Shown here piece by piece: positions 44,601 to 53,319 of a DNA stretch of 64,000 nt (position 1 is the first letter of the stretch; each line of letters begins with the position of its first letter). Below the pieces are notes generated by a model. That model was not told where the DNA came from. It saw nothing but the letters and a program-made list of their open reading frames with translations, and did not search any database. This stretch comes from an uncultured Odoribacter sp. (GTDB lineage Bacteria > Bacteroidota > Bacteroidia > Bacteroidales > Marinifilaceae), in assembly GCA_910588375.1 (NCBI GenBank), contig CAJUQA010000012.1:1-64000 (forward strand). The letters are read 5' to 3'. A program made the translations under genes and the position numbers.

Positions 44601-45311
44601 TTCCTTTGTTTCGTAGAAATCCGGTTTATCCTGCGTGTGCGGAGCGAACTGCATCGCTTGCGGTCCCTCGATAAAAGCACAATTATCTTTATAGGCAGAA
44701 ACTATCCGGTTCGGATTCTCCTGCGACGTCTTCTTTATCAATTTAAAAAGCGTACTTTCCTTCTCCTCTCCATCAATGATAAATGTACCGTTAAATATCT
44801 TATGACGGCAATGTTCCGAATTCACTTGGGAAAAACCGAATACCTCGGAATCTGTCAAAGCCCTTCCCAACTTCTTCGCCAATCCCTCCAGATAGGCAAT
44901 CTCCTCTTCATTCAAAGCCAATCCCTCCTGCCGGTTATATTCCCGGATATTCTCAATATACACCACCGCATCCGGCTTTTTATCTATCGTGAAAGTATGC
45001 TGGTCCAATCCCTTGTAGAATGCCTTCAACATCGGGTCAAACGGCGTCTTTTCATTCTCGGTCCGCGTAAACTCTTCAATACGCAAAATGCCGCTGATTC
45101 CCATATTCTGTGTGATTTCAACGGCATTCGTACTCCAGGGTGTAATCATCTCGCGACGCGGCCCGACAAAATAACCCGACAACGCTTCTTCCTTCACCCG
45201 TTTCGCCCCGCCGAACAGCCACTCCAGCTTACTGACATCAAGAGGATTTTCAGACGTAGCATAATGCACTGCATACACCACAGCATCTTTCTGATAGAAA
45301 ACTATACTCAT
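41616..45311 (-). CDS. purL: Phosphoribosylformylglycinamidine synthase
   Basis: The 1231-residue enzyme is the long, single-chain form. It has an N-terminal PurS-like domain, a linker, two AIRS-type ATP-binding halves (SEHCRHKIFNGTF, ETHNFPTTVEPFNGAATGTGG, HDHGAGGHLNCL) and a C-terminal class I glutaminase with its nucleophile in SLGICNGCQLMVELG and the His/Glu near MPHLERSIAPWNW. It makes FGAM from FGAR, glutamine and ATP in purine synthesis. It is a single-gene unit with its own promoter and terminator. Confidence 0.97.
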   Translation of the reverse strand: MSIVFYQKDAVVYAVHYATSENPLDVSKLEWLFGGAKRVKEEALSGYFVGPRREMITPWSTNAVEITQNMGISGILRIEEFTRTENEKTPFDPMLKAFYKGLDQHTFTIDKKPDAVVYIENIREYNRQEGLALNEEEIAYLEGLAKKLGRALTDSEVFGFSQVNSEHCRHKIFNGTFIIDGEEKESTLFKLIKKTSQENPNRIVSAYKDNCAFIEGPQAMQFAPHTQDKPDFYETKEIDTVISLKAETHNFPTTVEPFNGAATGTGGEIRDRIAGGQAALPIAGTAVYMTSYPRLDASRLWEQKIDPRKWLYQTPEDILIKASNGASDFGNKFGQPLICGSLLTFEHEEDGQTYGYDKVIMQAGGVGFGNREQAMKHTPEVGDKVVLLGGDNYRIGMGGGAVSSVDTGVYAGAIELNAVQRSNPEMQKRVCNAIRAMAESSENPIVSIHDHGAGGHLNCLSELVEETGGKIHMEKLPVGDPTLSAKEIVGNESQERMGLVMKEKDVATLQKIADRERAPMYVIGETTGDMKFTFENAKTGEKPIDLELKDMFGNPPKTIMEDKTIREKYNDLEYSADKLEEYLEQVLQIEAVACKDWLTNKVDRSVTGRIVRQQCVGPLQLPLSDVAAVALDYSGHRGIATSIGHAPVSAMANAGAGSRLAIAEALTNLVWAPIEKGLKGVSLSANWMWPCRKPGEDARLYQAVEAASEFAIALGVNIPTGKDSLSMTQKYGDKKVYAPGTVIISTVGEVNDFRKIVVPVLKNNPDTELVYIDFSFDKLKLGGSSFAQILNKVGKEVPDVKDSGYFVKAFTAVQELVDGGLVLAGHDISAGGMVTALLEMCFADNRLGLDVDLSFLSEKDIIKILFAENPGVLLQIADKDAKKVSAILEQAGVAYGFIGKPGKAGSLNIKKDAASWSLDIASLRDLWFKTSYLLDRRQSGEEKALERYKSYKNNELKYKFPQNFTGKLADWGLELDRKGKSGVRAAVIREKGCQCERETAWALHLAGFDVKDVHMTDLVSGRETLEDVNMIVFVGGFSNSDVLGSAKGWAGAFKYNEKARQALENFYKRNDTLSLGICNGCQLMVELGLIYPEHKEMPKMLHNDSHKFESGFVNVAVQPNNSVLFGSLSGARLGVWVAHGEGKFGLPYAESEYNIPLKYSYDAYPANPNGSPFAAAAIVSKDGRHLAMMPHLERSIAPWNWAYYAEDRQEDEVTPWIEAFVNARKWIETHK

Positions 45312-45345
45312 TTTATACTAAATTTATTTCACTTGATTAGTGCAA

Positions 45346-45375
45346 CAAAGATAATGATTTCACAATTAAATCAAA
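45346..45375 (-). promoter_or_regulatory. purL promoter, TTTG-N18-TATCTTTG
   Basis: On the minus strand TTTG (45372-45375) and TATCTTTG (45346-45353) are separated by 18 nt, near the ideal 19. The -7 box is 34 bp upstream of the ATG. No PurR operator or purine riboswitch is recognisable in the leader. Confidence 0.7.
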
Positions 45376-45426
45376 CAAACAGCTGTAACCGAAATCACCG
45401 GTACCTCAACCTCCTGTAACTTCCAT

Positions 45427-45458
45427 AAAAAACTCCTGTAATTTTTTGATTACAGGAG
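45427..45458 (-). terminator. Terminator of the ABC-F gene
   Basis: CTCCTGTAAT (45433-45442) pairs with ATTACAGGAG (45449-45458) around a 6-nt loop. On the minus strand it is followed by TTTTTT. It lies 30 bp after the ABC-F stop. Confidence 0.85.
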
Positions 45459-45488
45459 CTTTTACTATTATAAATTTCTCGTCCAAAA

Positions 45489-47102
45489 TCACTCGTACAT
45501 CTTTGCTGCTTGCTCGCGGATGGATTCGCTGGTGATATAATCGTCAAAATCCATTCTCTTGTCAATCACTCCCTGTGGCGTCAACTCGATAATCCGGTTA
45601 CAAACCGTTTGGATAAATTCGTGGTCGTGTGAATTCATCAACACAATACCCTTAAACGACATCAACATATTATTAAACGCCTGAATAGATTCCAAATCCA
45701 AATGATTGGCCGGTGAATCCAATACCAATACATTGGCATTCTTCAACATCATCCGGGCTATCATACACCGCATTTTCTCTCCTCCCGACAACACCTTCAC
45801 ATTCTTATATATATCCTCGCCGGAAAACAACATCTTCCCTAAAAAGCCCCGCAAAAACGTCTCACTCGTATCCGTCGAAAACTGTCCCAACCAATCAATC
45901 AACTTCATATCCGTATCGAAATAAGCGGAATTATCCATCGGCAAATAAGCGCTGGTCACCGTCACGCCCCAATTATAGGTACCTGTATCCGCCTTCATAT
46001 TGTCTGTGATAATCTCCAGCAATACGGTCATTGCACGCGGGTCTTTAGACCAAAACACAATCTTATCCCCTTTCTCCACCGTAAACTCCACATCCCGGAA
46101 TAACCATTTTCCCTCTATCTGCTTACTCAAATCTTTCACATCGAGAATTTTATCACCCACTTCCCGCTCCGGCGTAAAAATAATTCCCGGATACTTACGC
46201 GTAGAAGGCATAATCTCCTCTACATTCAATTTCTCCAACATCTTCTTTCGGCTGGTAGTTTGCTTGGACTTTGCCACATTCGCACTGAACCGCCGGATAA
46301 ACTCCATCAGCTCCTTCTTCTTCTCCTCGGCTTTCTTATTCTTAGCCTGAGCCTGACGTAAAGCCAACTGACTGGACTCATACCAGAAACTGTAATTACC
46401 GGCAAACAACTGCACCTTACCGAAATCTATATCCACCGTATGCGTACTCACCGCATCCAGGAAATGCCGGTCGTGCGACACCACCAACACGGTATTTTCG
46501 TAATTCGACAAATAATTTTCCAACCACATCACAGTCTCAATATCCAAATCATTCGTCGGCTCGTCAAGCAACAAGTTGTCCGGTTTACCGAACAATGCCT
46601 GTGCCAACAACACCCGCACCTTTTGTTTACCACTCAAATCCCTCATCAAAGAATAATGCAGTTCTTCCTGTATTCCCAAACCGCTCAACAAAGCGGCAGC
46701 ATCACTCTCGGCATTCCAGCCGTCCATCTCGGCAAACTTCTCCTCCAACTCCGCAGCCCTCACTCCGTCCGCATCCGAAAAATCCGGCTTGGCATACAAC
46801 GCATCTTTCTCCTTCATCACATTCCACAAATCCAAATGCCCCTGCAACACAGTATCCAACACCGTACACTCATCATATGCATAGTGGTTCTGCTTCAACA
46901 CCGACAAACGCTCTCCCGGACCAAACATCACATTTCCCCTTGTCGGCTCCAACTCTCCACTCAATATCCGCAGTAAAGTCGACTTGCCGGCTCCATTCGC
47001 CCCAATCACACCGTAGCAATTCCCCGGCGTAAACTTCAAATTCACATCCTGAAACAAAACTCGCTTGCCAAACTGAATCTCCAAATTCGAAACTGTAATC
47101 AT
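45489..47102 (-). CDS. ABC-F family ATPase (YbiT/YkpA-like)
   Basis: The 537-residue soluble protein has two ABC domains and the charged linker typical of ABC-F proteins, with no membrane segment. Domain 1 is complete: GANGAGKSTLLRI, DLSGKQKVRV, LLLDEPTNDLD. Domain 2 keeps the signature VLSGGEKMRC but has a degenerate Walker A (FWSKDPRAMTVL, no Gly loop and no Lys) and a Walker B reading LVLDSPANHLD, where Ser replaces the catalytic Glu. Such proteins act on the ribosome E site. Site 2 is probably unable to hydrolyse ATP. Confidence 0.88.
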   Translation of the reverse strand: MITVSNLEIQFGKRVLFQDVNLKFTPGNCYGVIGANGAGKSTLLRILSGELEPTRGNVMFGPGERLSVLKQNHYAYDECTVLDTVLQGHLDLWNVMKEKDALYAKPDFSDADGVRAAELEEKFAEMDGWNAESDAAALLSGLGIQEELHYSLMRDLSGKQKVRVLLAQALFGKPDNLLLDEPTNDLDIETVMWLENYLSNYENTVLVVSHDRHFLDAVSTHTVDIDFGKVQLFAGNYSFWYESSQLALRQAQAKNKKAEEKKKELMEFIRRFSANVAKSKQTTSRKKMLEKLNVEEIMPSTRKYPGIIFTPEREVGDKILDVKDLSKQIEGKWLFRDVEFTVEKGDKIVFWSKDPRAMTVLLEIITDNMKADTGTYNWGVTVTSAYLPMDNSAYFDTDMKLIDWLGQFSTDTSETFLRGFLGKMLFSGEDIYKNVKVLSGGEKMRCMIARMMLKNANVLVLDSPANHLDLESIQAFNNMLMSFKGIVLMNSHDHEFIQTVCNRIIELTPQGVIDKRMDFDDYITSESIREQAAKMYE

Positions 47103-47196
47103 TCTATATCTTCTGTTTTATTGATAATCAACATCTTCCCATTCATTGGGAAACGCCCGCAAAGATAACAAAAAAGTTAAATCTTTCTCCAACCTT

Positions 47197-48255
47197 TCAA
47201 CTTTCCCGCCCATACATATTCTCGTAATACTTCTCATATTCCCCGCTGGTCACATCATCCAACCACTGCTGATTCTCCAAATACCACTTCACCGTTTTCT
47301 CTATCCCCTCCTCAAATTGCAGGCTCGGTTCCCATCCTAATTCTTCCTTCAACTTAGTAGAATCTATGGCATAACGCACATCATGCCCGGCACGGTCGGC
47401 CACATATGTAATCAAAGGCAGTGAAGCCCCCTCCGGACGTCCCAGCAATCGGTCGGTAACCCGAATAATAACTTTAATCAAATCAATATTTCTCCACTCA
47501 TTAAAACCACCAATATTATACGTCTCACCAACCTTTCCCTCATGAAAAATCAAATCAATCGCCCGGGCATGATCTTCCACAAACAACCAATCCCGCACAT
47601 TCTCTCCACTCCCATACACCGGCAACGGCTTATTATGCCGGATATTATTAATAAACAAGGGTATCAATTTCTCCGGAAACTGAAAAGCCCCGTAATTATT
47701 GGAACAATTGGATAGTTTAATGGGCAATCCGTAAGTATCGTGATAAGCCCGCACAAAATGGTCGGACGAAGCCTTGGAAGCCGAATAGGGAGAATGAGGA
47801 TCGTATTTTGTCTTCTCCGTGAAGAAGCCACCATCCGCAGGCAATGAACCATACACCTCATCGGTAGAAACATGGTAAAACAGTTTATCGTCATAACTTC
47901 CTTCCCATGCCAACTTGGCCGCCTGCAACAAACTCAGCGTACCCATCACATTCGTCCGCGCAAAAGAAAACGGATCCTTAATCGAACGGTCCACATGACT
48001 TTCGGCTGCCAAATGTATCACGCCATCAATCCCATACTCCGAAAAAATCCGCTGCATTGCCGGAAAATCACAAATATCCGCCTTCACAAACACATAATTC
48101 GGACACCCTTCCACATCCCGTAAATTTGCCAGATTCCCGGCATACGTCAACTTATCTAGATTCACAATCCGATACTCCGGATACTTATTCACCAACAAAC
48201 GAACCAAATGCGAGCCGATAAACCCCGCCCCTCCGGTAACCAATATATTTCTCAT
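47197..48255 (-). CDS. rmlB: dTDP-glucose 4,6-dehydratase
   Basis: From the ATG at 48255 the protein has 352 residues. The longer ORF overlaps rmlD and adds a non-conserved segment. It has NAD-binding LVTGGAGFIGSHLVRLL, the THR-type STDEVYGSL and the YSASKASSDH catalytic Tyr-X3-Lys. It converts dTDP-glucose to dTDP-4-keto-6-deoxyglucose, the second step to dTDP-L-rhamnose. It is the last gene of rmlA-rmlC-rmlD-rmlB. Confidence 0.94.
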   Translation of the reverse strand: MRNILVTGGAGFIGSHLVRLLVNKYPEYRIVNLDKLTYAGNLANLRDVEGCPNYVFVKADICDFPAMQRIFSEYGIDGVIHLAAESHVDRSIKDPFSFARTNVMGTLSLLQAAKLAWEGSYDDKLFYHVSTDEVYGSLPADGGFFTEKTKYDPHSPYSASKASSDHFVRAYHDTYGLPIKLSNCSNNYGAFQFPEKLIPLFINNIRHNKPLPVYGSGENVRDWLFVEDHARAIDLIFHEGKVGETYNIGGFNEWRNIDLIKVIIRVTDRLLGRPEGASLPLITYVADRAGHDVRYAIDSTKLKEELGWEPSLQFEEGIEKTVKWYLENQQWLDDVTSGEYEKYYENMYGRES

Positions 48256-48266
48256 ATTCACAAATT

Positions 48267-49124
48267 TTACCCCATTCTTTTCATCATCCTTCCCAATGCC
48301 TCCTTCCATTCCGGAACACTAACCCCGAATTTCTCCTTGATCTTCGTTTTATCCAACACCGAATAAGCCGGTCTATGCGCTTTCGTCGGATAATCCGCCA
48401 TCGCTATCGCATTCACCTTACACTTCTCCCCACTTAACCGCATAATCTCTTGCGCAAACTCATACCACGAGCAAATACCCTCATTCGAAAAATGATAAAT
48501 TCCCGTTTTCTCCGCCACACAATCATCCGCCAAAACATGTACAATCGCCGCAGCCAAATCCGCTGCATAGGTAGGAGTCCCCACCTGATCGGAAACCACA
48601 TTCAATTCCCCCTTCTCCTTTGCCAAACGCAACATCGTTTTCACAAAATTATTGCCAAACTCCGAATACAACCAAGCCGTACGAATAATTATCGCCAAAC
48701 AGCCCGACCTCTTAATCGCCCGCTCCCCGGCTAACTTCGTACATCCATACACCGTCTGAGGACTCACCACGCTCTTCTCCGTATAAGCCTCCGAAGCCAT
48801 ACCGTCAAAAACATAATCCGTGGAAACATGCACCAACAAACATCCCTCCCTCATTGCCACATCCGCTAAATTCTCCACTGCCCTCACATTTATCAACTCC
48901 GCTCTATCCGGTTCTTCCTCTGCCCTGTCTACCGCCGTATAAGCGGCACAATTCACTATCGTATCTATATCATTCCGGCTCACATAATCTTCCACGGCCT
49001 TCTTATCCGTAATATCCAACTCCGCCACATCCGTAAAAAACACCTCATCCAACGGAGAAAAAGCAATTTTCTTCAACTCGCTCCCCAACTGCCCGTCCGC
49101 CCCGGTAACCAATATATTCGCCAT
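48267..49124 (-). CDS. rmlD: dTDP-4-dehydrorhamnose reductase
   Basis: The 285-residue protein has NADPH-binding ILVTGADGQLGSELKKI, NCAAYTAVDRAEEEPD, VHVSTDYVFDG and the Tyr-X3-Lys YGCTKLAGE. It catalyses the last step to dTDP-L-rhamnose, a precursor of surface polysaccharide. It is 11 bp upstream of the rmlB start and 10 bp after the rmlC stop. Confidence 0.94.
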   Translation of the reverse strand: MANILVTGADGQLGSELKKIAFSPLDEVFFTDVAELDITDKKAVEDYVSRNDIDTIVNCAAYTAVDRAEEEPDRAELINVRAVENLADVAMREGCLLVHVSTDYVFDGMASEAYTEKSVVSPQTVYGCTKLAGERAIKRSGCLAIIIRTAWLYSEFGNNFVKTMLRLAKEKGELNVVSDQVGTPTYAADLAAAIVHVLADDCVAEKTGIYHFSNEGICSWYEFAQEIMRLSGEKCKVNAIAMADYPTKAHRPAYSVLDKTKIKEKFGVSVPEWKEALGRMMKRMG

Positions 49125-49134
49125 AACTCACAAA

Positions 49135-49692
49135 TTATACATCAAAAACATACGCATCACACAACCCGGGACGATTCAAATCCTTTGGTGACAAAACCAT
49201 ATCCTCCCGAGGGATTTTCCAATCGATAGCCAATTCCGGATCATCAAAACTAATTCCACCCTCCGCTTGCGGAACATAATAACTATCACACTTATACTGC
49301 ACAACAGCTTCCTCACTCAACACGGAAAAACCATGTGCAAATCCTCTCGGAATAAAAAACTGCCACTTATTATCCTCTGTCAGCTCCACCGCCACATACT
49401 TCCCGAAAGTAGCGGACCCTCTGCGCAAATCCACCGCCACATCCCATATACGCCCCCTGATAACCCTTACCAACTTTGCCTGTGCATAAGGAGGCAACTG
49501 ATAATGCAATCCACGAACAACCCCATAAGAAGACTTCGATTCATTATCCTGTACAAAAACGGTTTTGCCTATCATTTGCTCAAAACGCCGTTGGGAAAAA
49601 CTCTCAAAAAAATACCCCCTGCTATCTTCAAAAACCTGGGGCTGAATAACAACAACTCCCGATATTTCCGTTTCCAACACTCCAGTCTCCAT
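49135..49692 (-). CDS. rmlC: dTDP-4-dehydrorhamnose 3,5-epimerase
   Basis: From the ATG at 49692 the protein is 185 residues, the normal family length; the ORF extension to 49818 lies inside rmlA. It is a cupin with VFEDSRGYFFESF, VRGLHYQLPPYAQAKLVRV (catalytic His) and FIPRGFAHGFSVLS. It epimerises C3 and C5 of dTDP-4-keto-6-deoxyglucose. One base separates the rmlA stop from its ATG. Confidence 0.95.
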   Translation of the reverse strand: METGVLETEISGVVVIQPQVFEDSRGYFFESFSQRRFEQMIGKTVFVQDNESKSSYGVVRGLHYQLPPYAQAKLVRVIRGRIWDVAVDLRRGSATFGKYVAVELTEDNKWQFFIPRGFAHGFSVLSEEAVVQYKCDSYYVPQAEGGISFDDPELAIDWKIPREDMVLSPKDLNRPGLCDAYVFDV

Positions 49693-49693
49693 A

Positions 49694-50587
49694 TTAACAA
49701 CCTTTTTTCTCAAATTCCACAACCAAATCCAATAAATAACGCCCGTATTGATTACCCAACATCGGTTGCGCCAACTCCCGCACTCTTGCCGGAGCAATCC
49801 ATCCTTTCCGCAAAGCAATCTCCTCCAGACAAGCCACCTTCAACCCCTGTCTCTTTTCAATCACCTCGACAAAAGTAGAAGCCTCCGACAAAGAATCGTG
49901 CGTCCCCGTATCCAACCACGCAAACCCACGTCCCAAAACCTGCACCTTCAACCGCTCGGCCTCCAGAAAATACCGGTTTACACTCGTAATCTCCAACTCG
50001 CCACGTTCCGAAGGCCGGACATCCGCCGCCACCTTTACAACCTCATTCGGATAAAAATAAAGTCCTACCACCGCATAATTCGACTTCGGTTCTTTCGGCT
50101 TCTCCTCAATACTCAACACATTCCCCGCCTGATCAAACTCCGCCACTCCATATCGTTCCGGATCTTTCACCCAATAGCCGAACACCGACGCCTTTCGTTC
50201 CTCCTCCACCGTTCTGACCGCTTTTTCCAACATTGCTGTAAACGACTGCCCGTAAAAAACATTATCCCCCAACACCAGACAGACATCCTCCTCGCCAATA
50301 AACGACCTCCCTATCAAAAAAGCCTGTGCTAACCCCTCCGGGCGGGGCTGCTCCGCATACTCAAAACGCACACCGTAATCCGCCCCATCCCCCAACAAAC
50401 GTTGAAATCCCGGCAAATCCTGCGGAGTGGAAATAATCAATATCTCCCGAATCCCAGCCAACATCAACACAGAAATCGGATAATAAATCATCGGCTTATC
50501 ATACACAGGCAGCAACTGCTTGGAAACCCCTTTCGTCATGGGAAACAAACGTGTCCCCGTACCTCCCGCCAAAACGATACCTTTCAT
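49694..50587 (-). CDS. rmlA: Glucose-1-phosphate thymidylyltransferase
   Basis: The 297-residue protein has the nucleotide-binding GIVLAGGTGTRLFPMTKGVS, QLLPVYDKPMIYYPISVLM, LVLGDNVFYG and DTGTHDSLSEAS. It makes dTDP-glucose from glucose-1-phosphate and dTTP. It leads the rmlA-C-D-B operon. A TTG-N20-TACATTTG promoter lies upstream. Confidence 0.96.
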   Translation of the reverse strand: MKGIVLAGGTGTRLFPMTKGVSKQLLPVYDKPMIYYPISVLMLAGIREILIISTPQDLPGFQRLLGDGADYGVRFEYAEQPRPEGLAQAFLIGRSFIGEEDVCLVLGDNVFYGQSFTAMLEKAVRTVEEERKASVFGYWVKDPERYGVAEFDQAGNVLSIEEKPKEPKSNYAVVGLYFYPNEVVKVAADVRPSERGELEITSVNRYFLEAERLKVQVLGRGFAWLDTGTHDSLSEASTFVEVIEKRQGLKVACLEEIALRKGWIAPARVRELAQPMLGNQYGRYLLDLVVEFEKKGC

Positions 50588-50612
50588 CTTCTGAAATACT
50601 TATAAATTCTTG

Positions 50613-50683
50613 CAAATGTAAACATTCTCCATTACTTTTTCAACCGGAACTATTTTCAGAAATCCCGCTTTTATATATTTTTG
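50613..50683. promoter_or_regulatory. Divergent promoters, rmlA (minus) and porin (plus)
   Basis: On the minus strand TACATTTG (50613-50620) with TTG at 50641-50643 serves rmlA. On the plus strand TATTTTTG (50676-50683) serves the porin gene at 50708. Both are exact -7 matches. Confidence 0.6.
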
Positions 50684-50707
50684 CCAAGTAAATGTTAACA
50701 TCGAACC

Positions 50708-51877
50708 ATGAAACTGTCTGTCATTCTTTACCTTCTTATCCTATCAACTCCCGTCTGCAATGCTGCCTCCCTAACCACTCCCGATTCATTACAATCGGAA
50801 AAAAGCCTCTTTGAAACAATCACCCGCCTCCAAAAACGGAATGACCTATTAGATATCAAACTCAACACCCGCATGGCCTTTCACTCCGCACTATCCGATA
50901 AAGAAGAGGAACTATCGGCATTTCGTATGGACTACCTGCGCTTACAGATAACGGGCAACATCACAGAGCGCATCTTTTACAAATGGTTTCAACACCTGAA
51001 TAAAAGTAACGCACCGCACTCCTTAGACAACATGCCCTCTTCCATCAATTGCCTCGGTGTCGGATTTCACATCACGCCCACACTATCCGCCTTTGCCGGA
51101 AAACAATACGTGGACTTCGGCGGATTTGAATACGATGCCGATCCTGCTGAAGTATATTCCTTTTCCGACTTCGGCAACAACATCACTTGCTTTTTAGTCG
51201 GCGTACACCTCGCTTGGTGGGTCACTCCCACACAAGAACTCCGTTTTCAAATTACCGACGCCCGCTCCAATAAAGAAAACCAAACCCAACTGCCCGCCAA
51301 CTATAAAACCGCCAAAACACCGTTAGCCTACACCATTAACTGGAACGGAAACTTTTTAGATAACACACTCTCTACCCGTTGTTCCTTCTCATTATTCCAT
51401 GAAGGACAAAAACAAAATATATACTACTGGATTATCGCAGGAGCCTGGTGCCAAGGCAATTTCAACATGTACATAGACGGACTCTTTTCCATCGAAGAAA
51501 TCGACAAATTAGGTATCCTGTCCAATATCTCCGCCCAAGACGAAAAGCCTTACCGAGCCACTCACAGCCAATACTTTTCCTTAATAAGCCGACTCAACTA
51601 CCGCATCCTTCCAAAACTAAATCTCTTCGCCAAAGGAACATACGAAACAACCTCTGCCACCACAAACACCAACCTGCCCGAATCAGGTAAATACCGCACC
51701 TCTTACGGCTATCAGGGAGGAATAGAATACTTCCCCATGAAAGAAAACCTCCGCTTTTTCTTCCTCTACCGCGGCAAACAAATCAAATACACCCACTTAT
51801 CCTCCCCCTTCCACCTATTCAACGAACACCCCCAACACCTCTCCCTCGGTCTCACATACAAAATCCCTGTCTATTAA
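50708..51877 (+). CDS. Outer-membrane porin, OprO/OprP-like
   Basis: The 389-residue protein has a signal peptide (cleavage near CNAAS), a short helical stretch (FETITRLQKRND), then alternating amphipathic beta strands to the end with a C-terminal aromatic pattern (LTYKIPVY). Segments such as TPTLSAFAGKQYVDFGGFEYDADPA resemble phosphate-selective porin O/P family members. It would be an outer-membrane barrel; its substrate is not evident. It is a single gene, convergent with the MFS gene 10 bp away. Confidence 0.75.
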   Translation: MKLSVILYLLILSTPVCNAASLTTPDSLQSEKSLFETITRLQKRNDLLDIKLNTRMAFHSALSDKEEELSAFRMDYLRLQITGNITERIFYKWFQHLNKSNAPHSLDNMPSSINCLGVGFHITPTLSAFAGKQYVDFGGFEYDADPAEVYSFSDFGNNITCFLVGVHLAWWVTPTQELRFQITDARSNKENQTQLPANYKTAKTPLAYTINWNGNFLDNTLSTRCSFSLFHEGQKQNIYYWIIAGAWCQGNFNMYIDGLFSIEEIDKLGILSNISAQDEKPYRATHSQYFSLISRLNYRILPKLNLFAKGTYETTSATTNTNLPESGKYRTSYGYQGGIEYFPMKENLRFFFLYRGKQIKYTHLSSPFHLFNEHPQHLSLGLTYKIPVY

Positions 51878-51887
51878 AACTTTTTCA

Positions 51888-53303
51888 TTAAGACATATCC
51901 GCAATCTGTGATTCAGGTGACGAAGAACGACATATCCTACGGCTAACACTGAAAACACCGGCAATAATAGCAAAACACATGGATATACATAGACAGACAT
52001 GCACCAAATGATAAGTAGTTCCGTGTCCCACAGCAAAAATAATAGTCACAAGAGTTGCCCCGAATGTTTGACCGACAAGACGTGCCGTACTTTGCATACC
52101 TCCCGCACCGCCGGTTCGAAAAATCGGCGTAGCTGTAACCATGACAATATTATTGGGTGTCTGAAAAATCCCGTAACCAATCCCGCAAACAGCCATACGC
52201 CACACAATTCCCCATTTCGATATTCCCTCTGCGGATAAAAAAAGCATTGCAAAAATACCTACGGCAAACAACCCCATTCCAACGGCAGCTGTCACACCGG
52301 CATTATGACGTTCCACAAACCTCGCTGCAAAAGGCGATATAATCATCGTAGTCAAAGGCCACGGTGTCATTAACAAACCCGTAGCTATAGAAGAAAAACC
52401 ATAACTATTCAACAGAATAAACGGCAACGAAACCATCGCTAACATCTGAGCGATAAAAGAACATACCGAAGTAATGATACTGAGAGTATACAACCGTATC
52501 CTAAACAAATCCACCGGCAACATCGGAGCCGAACGGTGAGATTCCCGACAGACATAGAATAGGCCCACAAGAATACTTGCTCCCAACAACACAAAGAACT
52601 TTACCTCATCATTCTTACCGGTATATCCGCCAAAAGCCAAAAACAACAACCCGAACATCAAAATATTCTCTATGGCACTCACCACATCAAACTTAGATTT
52701 TGACTCCACCTCCGGATTATTGGGCAAATACCTTTTCCCCAACCAAAAAGCAGCTATTCCAAACGGTACATTTATAAGGAAAAGCCAATGCCACGATGCA
52801 ATAGAAAGCAACGCCCCCGCAATAGTAGGTCCGGCAGCAGTGGCACTTGCCACCGCCATTCCGTTCAGAGCCAAACCCCGGCCAAGTACCTTCGGAGGAT
52901 ATATCAATCGAGTTAATGCAACATTCACGCTCACCACACACGCCGCTCCTATACCCTGAATAGCACGTGCCACAAGAATCATAACAAAACTTTGAGACGC
53001 GGCACACAAAACCGATGCTATCGTGAACACTGCAACTCCGGTCAAAAAAGTACGACGATAACTGAAAAGATCCCCAACCGAAGACAAGGGTAATATCAGC
53101 ATCGTAATCAAAAGCTGGTAAATAGTCACAATCCACACCGTCATGGAATCCGAAATATCAAATTGCTGTGCTAAAACCGGAAGAGCCACATTGACTATAG
53201 TGACATCAAGCACAGTCATTATCAAAACAAGTAAAATCGCAATGATAGCAGTATATTTTCGCAACGATAATTTTTCTGGTTCCATTCTGTCATAATTCAT
53301 CAA
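51888..53303 (-). CDS. MFS drug transporter, DHA2 (EmrB/QacA-like) family
   Basis: The 471-residue protein has 14 expected TMs and the DHA2 landmarks LDVTIVNVALPVLAQQF (motif D1), WIVTIYQLLITMLILPLSS and VARAIQGIGAACVVSVNVAL. It exports drugs across the inner membrane by proton antiport. It is the last gene of a four-gene efflux operon, 16 bp after the outer-membrane channel, so it may share that channel or act as a second pump. Confidence 0.9.
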   Translation of the reverse strand: MMNYDRMEPEKLSLRKYTAIIAILLVLIMTVLDVTIVNVALPVLAQQFDISDSMTVWIVTIYQLLITMLILPLSSVGDLFSYRRTFLTGVAVFTIASVLCAASQSFVMILVARAIQGIGAACVVSVNVALTRLIYPPKVLGRGLALNGMAVASATAAGPTIAGALLSIASWHWLFLINVPFGIAAFWLGKRYLPNNPEVESKSKFDVVSAIENILMFGLLFLAFGGYTGKNDEVKFFVLLGASILVGLFYVCRESHRSAPMLPVDLFRIRLYTLSIITSVCSFIAQMLAMVSLPFILLNSYGFSSIATGLLMTPWPLTTMIISPFAARFVERHNAGVTAAVGMGLFAVGIFAMLFLSAEGISKWGIVWRMAVCGIGYGIFQTPNNIVMVTATPIFRTGGAGGMQSTARLVGQTFGATLVTIIFAVGHGTTYHLVHVCLCISMCFAIIAGVFSVSRRICRSSSPESQIADMS

Positions 53304-53319
53304 CAGACAAAACTACACA

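Noticed and set aside
44181..45419. Plus-strand ORF of 412 codons
   Set aside because: It is antisense to purL and has no recognisable motif.
49693..49818. N-terminal extension of rmlC
   Set aside because: It lies wholly inside rmlA and has no match to the family.
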